Shown here in pieces: positions 35,993-43,995 of a stretch of 64,000 nucleotides of DNA. The stretch covers positions 18,930-82,929 of the forward strand of contig NZ_FTNF01000025.1 in assembly GCF_900156065.1 (NCBI RefSeq). Reading direction: 5' to 3'. Below the pieces are notes generated by a model. The model did not search any database, was not told the origin of the DNA, and was given only the letters and a program-made list of their open reading frames with translations. A program made the translations under genes and the position numbers. The stretch is from Micromonospora avicenniae. Lineage in GTDB: Bacteria; Actinomycetota; Actinomycetes; Mycobacteriales; Micromonosporaceae. Positions within the stretch are counted from its first letter, which is position 1. Every line of letters begins with the position of its first letter.

Positions 35993-36029
35993 GGTGGCGG
36001 CGGCCCGGTGATGCCGAGCCGCCGCCACC
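35993..36029. terminator. bidirectional terminator
   Basis: GGTGGCGGCGGC-N13-GCCGCCGCCACC is a perfect 12-bp stem between the convergent IclR and GH43 genes. Confidence 0.75.
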
Positions 36030-36039
36030 ATCGCGATGA

Positions 36040-38442
36040 TCAGCCGCAGGAGCGGGCGGCGTAGCTCGCCGTGAACGACGCCGACACCGGCTCGCCGTCG
36101 ACGGTCGCCGTGGCCGTCACCGTCACCTCACCCGCCGGCACGCTGGCCGCCGCGGTGGGGAACGACCGGAACTTCTCCTTGCCGGGCGGCACCGACCCGA
36201 ACGGCCGCGTCCCGTACGCCGACTCCGCCGACGCCGACACGTGGACCGCCTCGTTGTTCGCCGTCCGGACCGTGACCATCACCTTCTCGCCGACACAGCG
36301 GGTGTCCGCGGTCACCGACAGGTCGAGCGGGGGTACGGCCTCGAACGCCCAGGAGTCGATCTCGAAGAGGTCCTCACCAGCCGGGCCGCGGTAGGTGAAG
36401 TAGACGTCGTGCACGCCGGACGCGCCCTGGAGGTCGGCGGTCACCTCGGCCCAGTCGCCGGTCGGCGTGTCGACCTGGATGGTGCCGACCACCGGGCCAG
36501 CGACGTCATCCAACCGCACCTCGATGCGTCCGCCGGCGGCGAGCGCACGCACCTTGGCCGTCACGCTGGCCGCGCCGTCGGCGCCGAAGTCGACCGACGA
36601 CAGCGCCGTCCAGTCCGCGTCGTCGATGTCACGCACCACCAGGTTCGGTGCCGCGGTGCCGAACTCGGCGGAGGCGCCGTCGACCTTCGCGGTCGCGATG
36701 CCCTTGCTCCAGCCCAGGGTCTCCGCCTCGAACACCCGGTAGGGGTCGAAGTTGCGCACCTGGTCGACCCCGGCGTAGTCGCCGACGACCTGCTGGATGG
36801 TGCCGTCCGGGTTGAACGTCAGCTCCTGCAGGTGGGGGCTGCGGTACCCCTGGGTGGTGTTGCCGTTGATCCGCTTGTTCAGCGTCGGCGCGTGGTACGT
36901 GAAGTAGTACTTGCCCTCGAACTCGAACACCGACTGGTGGTTGTTGCCGCCGGTGCCGGCGCCGAAGAACTGCGACTGATTCGGGAACAGCACACCGGCG
37001 TAGGTCTCCTTCGGCCACGACATCGGGTCGTCGGAGATCATGTAGCCGATCTGGCCGCCGCCGGGGTAACCGGGCACGCGCGGCTGGTTACCGCCGAAGT
37101 CGTTGCCGCCGAAGTGCGAGGAGTACGAGAAGTAGTACTTGCCCTCCCGCTTGAACACATGACCCGCCTCGAAGGCGACCGGGGCGTCGACCACGACCGC
37201 GGATCCCTCGGTGGAGACCATGTCGTCACCCAGCTTGATCCCCCGCAGGTTCTTCGGGTTGTTGAACCGCTCGACCGGCGGCAGGCTCGTCGACGCCGGG
37301 CCGCCACCGAAGTAGAGGTACGCCTGGCCGTCGTCGTCCACCAGCGGCGCCGGGTCGAACTTCCAGGCGACGGTCTCCGCGCCGGGAGTGCCACCGTTGA
37401 TCAGGGTGCTGGTGCGCTCGCTGGTCCACGGGCCGACCGGTGAACTGCCGGTGATCACGTTGCTCGAGCCGCCACCGTTGGCGTAGTAGAGGAAGAACTT
37501 CTCCTGCCCGTTCACGACCTTCTTCGCCATGCCGGGCGCCCACGAGTTGCCGGTGAACGGCGCCACGCCGTTCGGGCCGGCCACCTGGATCTCACCGTGG
37601 TCCGTCCAGTTGACCAGGTCGGTGGAGGAGATCACGGTGATCTGGTTGATGTCGCCGTAGTTGATGCCCGGGGAGACACCGGTGGACGGGTTGGGGGCGT
37701 ACCCCTGGGTGTCGTTGGTCATGTATAGGTACACCCGGCCGTCGTGCACGAAGCCGAACCCGTCGGCGCCGAACTTGTGCCCGATGAGCGGGTTGTGCTC
37801 GCCGGGGAGTTTGCCGACCACCTCGATGGTCTTCGACACGACGTATTCCTGGAGCGTCACGTCGTCGACCTTGAAGTCCATGAGGTGGGTGTCCGGTGCG
37901 CTCGACGGGGTCGACGTCCACGGCGTCTCGACGAAGATCCGCGCGGTGCTGACATTCTGCCCAGCGGGGATCGTGAAGGTGCCCTGGATGAGTCCCCACT
38001 GCCCGCGCGGCACGGTGACCGTGCCGAGGTTGGTGTACGTGGAGCCGCCGTAGTGCATGGTGACGAAGAACTGCTTGGTCGACGGGCTGTTCGGGTTCTC
38101 GTACTTCACCTGCGCAGTGACCAGGTAGGTCTTGCCGGCCTGCACCTTGCCGGAGAGGTCCTGCATCGGGCCGGAACCGGTCGTGCTCCGGTTGGTGACG
38201 AGCACCGCGCTCGTACCGGAGTGGGCGTCCGTCGTGGTCGACAGCGCGGCGGTGTCGGCGGCGTTGCCGTTGTTCGCGAACCAACCGGCGAGGCCGTCCT
38301 CGAACCCGCCGTTCACGATGAGGTTCGAGCTGGCCGCCTGGACGGGCGCCGCCGCGACGGCGCCGGATCCCATCACCAGTGCGACGACCGCCGCGACGGC
38401 GGTGATCCGCCGTCGAGTCGATCTCAGCAGACGTTGTTCCAC
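36040..38442 (-). CDS. secreted multidomain GH43 enzyme
   Basis: The 800-residue protein has a signal peptide (to about 37), a CBM4/22-like jelly roll (38-200), a GH43 five-blade propeller (about 213-560) with Asp227, Asp363 (FDPAPL) and Glu425 (FEAGHVFK) as the likely catalytic trio, a CBM6-like module (571-702) and a roughly 95-residue C-terminal domain with two cysteines (716, 799). The C-terminal domain is shared with the next GH43 protein. It should release arabinose or xylose from arabinan or arabinoxylan outside the cell. The GTG start has a strong aggagg site. A GAACCG-N5-CGGTTC palindrome lies just upstream. Confidence 0.9.
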   Translation of the reverse strand: MEQRLLRSTRRRITAVAAVVALVMGSGAVAAAPVQAASSNLIVNGGFEDGLAGWFANNGNAADTAALSTTTDAHSGTSAVLVTNRSTTGSGPMQDLSGKVQAGKTYLVTAQVKYENPNSPSTKQFFVTMHYGGSTYTNLGTVTVPRGQWGLIQGTFTIPAGQNVSTARIFVETPWTSTPSSAPDTHLMDFKVDDVTLQEYVVSKTIEVVGKLPGEHNPLIGHKFGADGFGFVHDGRVYLYMTNDTQGYAPNPSTGVSPGINYGDINQITVISSTDLVNWTDHGEIQVAGPNGVAPFTGNSWAPGMAKKVVNGQEKFFLYYANGGGSSNVITGSSPVGPWTSERTSTLINGGTPGAETVAWKFDPAPLVDDDGQAYLYFGGGPASTSLPPVERFNNPKNLRGIKLGDDMVSTEGSAVVVDAPVAFEAGHVFKREGKYYFSYSSHFGGNDFGGNQPRVPGYPGGGQIGYMISDDPMSWPKETYAGVLFPNQSQFFGAGTGGNNHQSVFEFEGKYYFTYHAPTLNKRINGNTTQGYRSPHLQELTFNPDGTIQQVVGDYAGVDQVRNFDPYRVFEAETLGWSKGIATAKVDGASAEFGTAAPNLVVRDIDDADWTALSSVDFGADGAASVTAKVRALAAGGRIEVRLDDVAGPVVGTIQVDTPTGDWAEVTADLQGASGVHDVYFTYRGPAGEDLFEIDSWAFEAVPPLDLSVTADTRCVGEKVMVTVRTANNEAVHVSASAESAYGTRPFGSVPPGKEKFRSFPTAAASVPAGEVTVTATATVDGEPVSASFTASYAARSCG

Positions 38443-38468
38443 GACACTTCCTCCTTGATCTGCGAGGT

Positions 38469-38485
38469 GAACCGGGAAACGGTTC
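38469..38485. promoter_or_regulatory. LacI-type operator candidate upstream of GH43
   Basis: GAACCG-ggaaa-CGGTTC is a perfect 6-5-6 inverted repeat 27 bases before the GTG. The half-site CGGTT is shared with the LacI sites at 22128 and 25205, but the flanks differ, so the regulator is uncertain. Confidence 0.45.
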
Positions 38486-38597
38486 GTGGGTGCCCGGTGT
38501 CGGTTGCGGTACGGCCCGGAGCGGATCCGGTCGCTGAGCGGGCCGCCGTCGGGGTGCGTCGGCCGGCTCGACCGGAGCCAGGGGGTGTGTTGGAGGG

Positions 38598-38630
38598 CGG
38601 GGCGGCCCGAGGCTCAGCCGGGCCGCCCCG
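38598..38630. terminator. terminator after the large GH43 gene
   Basis: CGGGGCGGCCCG-N9-CGGGCCGCCCCG is a perfect 12-bp stem nine bases beyond the stop. Confidence 0.8.
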
Positions 38631-38638
38631 TCCGTCAC

Positions 38639-41600
38639 TCAGTCACAGGATCGTGCCTCGTACGGTGCCGTCACCGTCACCTCGGCCGGCACGCCGTTCA
38701 GCCTCGCCGACCCGGTCACCGTCAATTCGCCGGCCGGCACACGTGCCGCGCCCGTCGGGAAGACCCGGGACTTCTGCTTCCCCGCCGGCAGCACCCCGAA
38801 CGGCGTCTGTCCGTACGCCGAGGTCGCCGAAGCCCTGACCTGGACCGTTTCGTTGTTCGTGACCTGCACCGTCACCATCGCCCTGCCGTCGGCGCACCGG
38901 GTGCCGGCGACGACGGACAGGTCCAACGACGGCGTGTCGGTCCTGAGCACGCCGAGTCGGGCGAGCTGGTAGCTGAGTGCCCGCTCCGGCGCGTCGATCT
39001 GGTTCTGGCTGCCGAACCCACCGGCCCGCGCCGCCTTCGCGCCGGCGAGCGCGGCCTGCATCGCCGCCCACGCGTCCTTCGGGTAGTAGTGCTTGTCGAG
39101 CGTGCCGGCGTGCGCGATGGCCGCGTCGAGGTCGGTGGTGTCGAGCGGCAGGCCCTGCGCGGTCAGCTTGTCGCTGAGCAGGTAGTAGTCGAAGTCGACA
39201 TGTCCACCGGTCTCCTGGGTCGCGTAGTTGAACAAGCCGACCCGGTGCCCCATGAAGTGGGCGAGGCTGCCGTCCAGCGTCTGCGGGCCGACCCGGCTGC
39301 CCAGGCGCGTCCAGTTGAGCCCGTCGAGGCTGTAGTAGAAGGTCGTCCACAGCTGGCCGACGGGGGACGCGAAGTCCAGGTCGGCCTTCAGGTACACCTC
39401 GGTCGCGTCCCCCAGCGACACGGTCGTGCCCGGCAGGAAGTTCTCCAGCGTCGCCTGGTCGAGGTCGACCGCGAACGGCTGGACCCGGTTGACGATCCCG
39501 AGGGTGTTCGCACCGCCGGTGCGCTTGACCGCCACGTACGAGAATCCGCGGTTGTAGGCGGCCAGGCCGGCGACATCGCCGTTCTTCATCCCGCCGATGT
39601 CCAGCTTGGTCTCCGCCGACTGCCGCGGCCCGAACGTACGCTGCGACAGCGTGTTCCGGGCCTCCTCGAACCAGGCCAGCTCGGCGCGGTTGGAGAGCTT
39701 CGTGTAGACGTACTTGCCGGTCACCACCTTGCCGGTCGTCAGCCGCAGCCATCCGTCCCGGTCGGTGAGCGACCAGTACCGGTTGTCGGGCGCGTGGTTC
39801 CACTGCCACGCCACGTCCAGGCGCGACCCGTTGGGCTTGATCTCCTCCTCCGTCGGGTACTCGGCCGTCACCGGCTGCCCGATGATCGAGACGTCGTCGA
39901 TCAGGTACTCGACGCTCGACGACGGCGGCTGCGGGTTGGCCCACGGCGTCTCCACCGCGAACTTGAAGTTGTCCAGGTTCGCCGTCGCCGGCACCGTGTA
40001 CTGGCCCGACACCGTCGTCCACTGCCCGACCGGCACGCTCCTGGACGCCATGACCTGCACGCCCGCACCCCAGTCAGCGGCCAGGTTGAACTGCACCGCG
40101 CTCGGGCCGGAGGTGTACTTGATCTTCGCGGAGACGGTGTAGGTCAAGCCGTGCTGCATCTTGCCGTTGAGGAACTGGTTCGGACCGGAACCGTTGAGGG
40201 TCCGGTTGCTCACCTTCAACGCCGCCGATCCCGCAGCCGGATCGGCCGAGCCCAGGCTGACCGTCGCACCGTACTGAGCGCCCCACGGCGACACCGATCC
40301 GGACTCGAAACCGGGATTCTGCAGAAGCTCGACGCCGATGAGGGACTCGTCGTATTCGGGCGGCTCCGGGATCGCCCACTCCTCGTCCGTGTACTTCCTG
40401 TGCGGCGCGTCGTTGGCGAAGTCATCCGAGGCGACGACGCTCTTCTGCCGCTCGAACAGCTCATCGGCCGGGCTGAGCTTGATCGGCTTTTCGAACACAC
40501 CGTCCACCGGTACGACCCCGTTGTTGCCGAAGGTCGGCCAGCCGTCCTGCCACGTGGCCGGGATGAGCGCCGGGATGCGGCCGATCGGGAACGTGTCGCG
40601 GAAGAACATGCCGTACCAGTCGGTCCCGCCGCCCTCGCGGGAGATCGGCACCAGGCTGCCCTGCGCGAAGCCGTTCGAGTTGAGCACCCCACGCGCCTCG
40701 TACGTGTTCACGCCGCCCGCGGACGTGTAGCGCCCGAGCAGATCTCGTGAGCGGAACATGACCACCTGGCGCCCCTGGCCCGAAGGCCAGGTGATGATGA
40801 CCGCGTAGTAGTAGCCGTCGATGTAGTAGAACTGGGCGCCCTCGAACAGGCCGCCGATGAACGGCTTACCGGCGTAGTCGTTCGCCGTGAAGATGTTGGA
40901 GTAGGTCTGCTCGATGGCGGTCAGGTCGGAGTTGAGACGTACCGCGCTCGTCCCGCCGGAGCCGTAGAAGATGTACGCCGTACCGTCGACATCGAAGAAG
41001 AGTGACGGGTCGTGCAGGCCACGACCCAGCGGGGTGCGCTGCCACGCCCCGTTGTCGATGTCGTCGGTGCGGTAGAGGTACGCCCCACCGAGGTTGTTCG
41101 TGTTGAAGACGACGTAGAACATGCCGTCGTGGTAACGCAGCGACGACGCCCACTGGCCCTGACCGTACGAGTTCTGCCCGTTGCGCAGCGAGAACGCGTC
41201 ACCGATGCTCGCCCGATCGAACACGTAGTTGACGATCTCCCAGTTCACCAGGTCGTAGGACTTCATGATCGGCGCACCGGGGCTCAGGTGCATCGTCGTG
41301 CTGATCATGTAGTAGACGTCCCGGCCCTCGTCGTTCTCCGCGGCGGGGACCCGCTCCACGCTGATGTCCGGCACGTCGGAGTTGAGCAGCGGCACCGAGT
41401 ACGAGCCGTCACCCTTGTCGGTCGACGTGTACGACGACCGGGGCGACCATCCTTCGGCGGCAGACGCCACGCCGGCCGGCGCCATCAGACCGGCGCACAC
41501 GAGCGCACCGATCGTCGCGATCGAGAGTCCACGCACGCTCTTGTGCCGGGTCACACCGGCACTCAAGTGCTTCACCAGGGCGGCGGCGAGAACCAGAACG

Positions 41601-41701
41601 ACGGCGACAACCCCGGCCGCTGGTGCGGCCATCGTCAGGGCCAGCACCGCCACGGCTACTGATGCCCCGACACATAACCGGGACACCCTTCGGTTGCTCA
41701 T
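38639..41701 (-). CDS. secreted multidomain GH43 beta-xylosidase-like enzyme
   Basis: The 1020-residue protein has a GH43 propeller (about 95-440) with Asp112 (DVPDIS), Asp231 (LHDPS) and Glu287 (LFEGAQ), a CBM4/22-like module (about 458-612), a concanavalin-like GH43 C-terminal domain (about 625-850), a FIVAR-like helical region (about 855-915) and the same two-cysteine C-terminal domain as its neighbour (from about 924). The N-terminus is odd: two hydrophobic segments (about 8-42) come before a normal-looking signal segment (about 58-82). The ATG has a ggag site, while internal GTGs at codons 43 and 50 do not. It should act on xylan outside the cell. Confidence 0.88.
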   Translation of the reverse strand: MSNRRVSRLCVGASVAVAVLALTMAAPAAGVVAVVLVLAAALVKHLSAGVTRHKSVRGLSIATIGALVCAGLMAPAGVASAAEGWSPRSSYTSTDKGDGSYSVPLLNSDVPDISVERVPAAENDEGRDVYYMISTTMHLSPGAPIMKSYDLVNWEIVNYVFDRASIGDAFSLRNGQNSYGQGQWASSLRYHDGMFYVVFNTNNLGGAYLYRTDDIDNGAWQRTPLGRGLHDPSLFFDVDGTAYIFYGSGGTSAVRLNSDLTAIEQTYSNIFTANDYAGKPFIGGLFEGAQFYYIDGYYYAVIITWPSGQGRQVVMFRSRDLLGRYTSAGGVNTYEARGVLNSNGFAQGSLVPISREGGGTDWYGMFFRDTFPIGRIPALIPATWQDGWPTFGNNGVVPVDGVFEKPIKLSPADELFERQKSVVASDDFANDAPHRKYTDEEWAIPEPPEYDESLIGVELLQNPGFESGSVSPWGAQYGATVSLGSADPAAGSAALKVSNRTLNGSGPNQFLNGKMQHGLTYTVSAKIKYTSGPSAVQFNLAADWGAGVQVMASRSVPVGQWTTVSGQYTVPATANLDNFKFAVETPWANPQPPSSSVEYLIDDVSIIGQPVTAEYPTEEEIKPNGSRLDVAWQWNHAPDNRYWSLTDRDGWLRLTTGKVVTGKYVYTKLSNRAELAWFEEARNTLSQRTFGPRQSAETKLDIGGMKNGDVAGLAAYNRGFSYVAVKRTGGANTLGIVNRVQPFAVDLDQATLENFLPGTTVSLGDATEVYLKADLDFASPVGQLWTTFYYSLDGLNWTRLGSRVGPQTLDGSLAHFMGHRVGLFNYATQETGGHVDFDYYLLSDKLTAQGLPLDTTDLDAAIAHAGTLDKHYYPKDAWAAMQAALAGAKAARAGGFGSQNQIDAPERALSYQLARLGVLRTDTPSLDLSVVAGTRCADGRAMVTVQVTNNETVQVRASATSAYGQTPFGVLPAGKQKSRVFPTGAARVPAGELTVTGSARLNGVPAEVTVTAPYEARSCD

Positions 41702-41712
41702 GATGTCTCCAC

Positions 41713-41769
41713 TGTTAACGGTAACATTCTACGGTGCCCCATTGAAACATCGATGAAAAACACTGTCAA
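41713..41769 (-). promoter_or_regulatory. promoter and operator of the large GH43 gene
   Basis: On the minus strand a perfect TTGACA (41769-41764) and TTCAAT (41746-41741) are 17 bases apart. Just downstream, TGTTAACGGTAACA (41713-41726) is a near-palindrome whose CGGTAACATT (41719-41728) matches the LacI core at 25205-25214 in nine of ten bases. Repressor here would sit on the transcription start. Confidence 0.65.
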
Positions 41770-42474
41770 CGGCGCTGGGTGCGCTCCTCCCGGGTGACGC
41801 CGGGCGGGCCGCGCCCCCGAAAGACGGCGATTGTCCGCTTTGGACAGATGCTCGGTGACCCGGATTCGAGCACGCCGAGCCGGATGCCCGCGCCGGTAGA
41901 CCACGACGCTCAACTGCGCAGGGCCGCCTGACCCGTGGCCACTTCCTCGGCGGGACAAAAGGCTCGGCACGATGAATCGTGCACCGCACAGGTCGTCCTG
42001 TTTCAGGCGGGCGTTCCACCGCTCCAGGTCGTCCTCGGCAATCCATTGAGGCCTGCGAATCGAGGTTCGCGGCCCACGATTGTTAACGCTCTCACCCTGA
42101 CTGGCGGGCGAGGTCCGTCCGCGTCAGCGAAACCGCCTCGGGCTCCGATGCCGGTTGACCCGCCTCTTGAATGGTCACGCCGTGCAGGTCTGTCGGAATC
42201 TCGGGCCGGGCGACGGCGTGACGGCCGGCGACAGACACTTCGCCGCAGCGCCTCGACGCCGCGGCAAGAGACACTTCGCCGCGGCGTCGAGGCGCACGGC
42301 TCGCCATGGCCGCAACCGGGCCGGCGACGAGAAGAGAGGTGCGTCCACCGAGGCCACCTCCAAGGGGAGGCAACGGGGCCGTGGGCAGGGCCACGCGCGG
42401 GGCCGCGCCGTGGATCACGGCCCCGCGCGGCGGCCCGACCGGCGATGGGCGTGTTCTCTAATCACCGTGAAGAA
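41770..42474. other. 705-base gap without a recognised gene
   Basis: Open frames exist on both strands but their products are Arg/Pro-rich and look like no family. The notable structure is a perfect 18-bp inverted repeat with a 12-base loop at 42248-42295 and a repeated gacacttcgccgc at 42231 and 42269. Confidence 0.5.
42248..42295. repeat. perfect 18-bp hairpin
   Basis: GCGCCTCGACGCCGCGGC and its exact complement flank a 12-base loop. It lies more than 170 bases beyond the nearest gene end and has no T-run, so a simple terminator is not certain. Confidence 0.75.
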
Positions 42475-43101
42475 CTACGCGAAACTGAGGTCCTCAGCCC
42501 GGGCGCGCTTCAGTTCGGAGAACGCTCGACAGCCTGCGAGTAGGCGGACGCCGTCGAAGACGCGCAGAGCCTCTTCGCCGCGGGGGATCGAGGTCAGCAC
42601 GGGGCCGAAGAAGGCGACGTCATCGACGGCGATCGTCGGGGTACCGAGATCCTCGCCGACGAGTTGCTGTGCGCGGGCGGTGCTCGCCCGCATCTCCTGG
42701 TCGAAGTCGCTTCGATGAGCCGCGTCGGCCAGTTCGACGGGCAGGCCCGCCTCCGCCAGGGCCGCCGGGATGACGGTGTCGAAGTCCTTGTCGGCCTGGT
42801 CGTGGATCCGGCGCCCGAGTGCCGGGTACAGCCGGGCGAGGGCAGCGGCGCCGTGTTGTGCGACTACCGCCGCGCACACCCGCGCCGGGCCCCAGGCTCG
42901 GTCGTTGAATTCGCGGTACCAGGGCTCCAGGTCGCGATGCTCGTTGATCACCGCGAGGCTCAGCACCTCGAACCGCAGCTCGATCGGACGCATCCGCGCT
43001 ACCTCCATCAGCCAGCGCGAGGTGATCCAGGCGAACGGACAGGATGGGTCCACGTACGTCGTCACCACCGAGGCCGACGTACCATCAAAGTTATCTTCCA
43101 C
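42475..43101 (-). CDS. Rv2466c-like DsbA-fold protein with one active-site cysteine
   Basis: The product (about 208 residues from the GTG at 43101) matches mycobacterial Rv2466c, a mycothiol-dependent thioredoxin-fold reductase of 207 residues: WITSRWLMEVA, the RAWGPARV segment, GRRIHDQ, GEDLGTPTI and VAFFGPVLTSIPRGEEA. In Rv2466c the active site is CPWC; here it is CPFA (Cys21, Ala24), so the second cysteine is lost. No ribosome site marks the start; GTGs at 43068 and 43065 are alternatives. It is divergent from a MarR gene, and the two operators cover its 5' end. Confidence 0.85.
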   Translation of the reverse strand: MEDNFDGTSASVVTTYVDPSCPFAWITSRWLMEVARMRPIELRFEVLSLAVINEHRDLEPWYREFNDRAWGPARVCAAVVAQHGAAALARLYPALGRRIHDQADKDFDTVIPAALAEAGLPVELADAAHRSDFDQEMRASTARAQQLVGEDLGTPTIAVDDVAFFGPVLTSIPRGEEALRVFDGVRLLAGCRAFSELKRARAEDLSFA

Positions 43102-43128
43102 GGAAGAGAATTTATCTTCCACGGAAGG
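43094..43128. promoter_or_regulatory. tandem MarR operators
   Basis: ttatcttccacggaag occurs twice (43091-43106 and 43112-43127), exactly 21 bases apart. Each copy is a palindrome, TCTTCC-AC-GGAAG. Two helical turns put both sites on the same face of the DNA. They lie between the divergent MarR and Rv2466c-like genes, close to both starts. Confidence 0.8.
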
Positions 43129-43140
43129 TAAGATGCAAGA

Positions 43141-43632
43141 GTGGATGAGGACCGCATCGCCGAGATCGTTGGTCAGTGGCGCCGTGAACGACCGGACCTC
43201 GACGCCAGTCCGTTGCTGATCATCGGGCGGATCCAACAGCTGGCCGAGGCGCTCGACGCTGCCCTGCGGCCGACGTTCGCCGCGGCAGATCTCGGCAATG
43301 GCGACTTCAACGTGCTCGCGGCCCTACGCCGAGAGGGCGAGCCGTACACGCTAACAGCGGGTCAGCTGAGCCAGCGGATGCTTGTCACCACCGGCGCGGT
43401 GACCAAGCGGGTGGATCGGCTGATCGCCCGAGGCCTCGTGTCACGCTCGGTCTCGGCAGCCGACGCCCGCGGCAGAGTGGTGGGGTTGACCCCGGCCGGA
43501 GTCACGTTGACCGACCAGCTCATCGAGAAGCATCTGGCCAACGAGGAGGCCGTGCTCCGCGGCCTCACCGACAATGACCGCAGAGCGCTCGAGCACCTAC
43601 TGGCGACGCTCGCCCGAACCGTGACTCCCTGA
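43141..43632 (+). CDS. MarR-family transcriptional regulator
   Basis: The 163-residue protein has the MarR winged helix-turn-helix (about 55-115: TAGQLSQRMLVTTGAVTKRV, then the DARGRVVGLT wing) between dimer helices. No cysteine is present, so sensing is by ligand or by another route than thiol oxidation. The GTG start is 13 bases after the second operator, so autoregulation is likely, together with control of the divergent thiol-redox gene. Confidence 0.92.
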   Translation: MDEDRIAEIVGQWRRERPDLDASPLLIIGRIQQLAEALDAALRPTFAAADLGNGDFNVLAALRREGEPYTLTAGQLSQRMLVTTGAVTKRVDRLIARGLVSRSVSAADARGRVVGLTPAGVTLTDQLIEKHLANEEAVLRGLTDNDRRALEHLLATLARTVTP

Positions 43633-43770
43633 CTTCCCGCCACCCGGGCTGGGCCTGCCGACGCGCACCTCACAGCGCGATTCGCGCGGTGGCGCACGTG
43701 CTTCCGCACCTGGGCGCCGTAAGGGGCAGCGGTCAAGGGCCTCGACGTCAGGCCCGACGAGTGCCTCGGG

Positions 43771-43995
43771 TCAGGGCCTTGGCTCGGTCATCGCGGCCAG
43801 CAGACCTTCGAGGTCCTCTTTACACGGGCCGCAGTCGCGCAGGTGGGCGGCGACTCCGCGGTAGCGCTCGGCCGCCGCCTCGGCGTTTGTGGCGGCCAGC
43901 TCGGCGTACAGGTGCAGAAGCTCCATCGCCTGGCCGCAGCCGACGTCTTCAGGATCGGTGTGCAGAAACCGGTCGAGTGCGGACAAGCCGTTCAT
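43771..43995 (-). CDS. putative zinc-finger anti-sigma factor
   Basis: The 74-residue protein carries the HxxxCxxC element of zinc anti-sigma domains (HLRDCGPC) with an upstream His/Cys-bearing helix. It has no membrane segment, so it would be a soluble anti-sigma factor of the RsrA kind. Its ATG overlaps the sigma-factor stop (ATGA), so the two are made together. If the zinc site is redox-active, the pair would answer to thiol stress. Confidence 0.75.
   Translation of the reverse strand: MNGLSALDRFLHTDPEDVGCGQAMELLHLYAELAATNAEAAAERYRGVAAHLRDCGPCKEDLEGLLAAMTEPRP

Noticed and set aside
38486..40750. A 754-codon open frame opposite the large GH43 gene
   Set aside because: Same reason: the sense strand encodes clear domains, and this frame is composition-driven.
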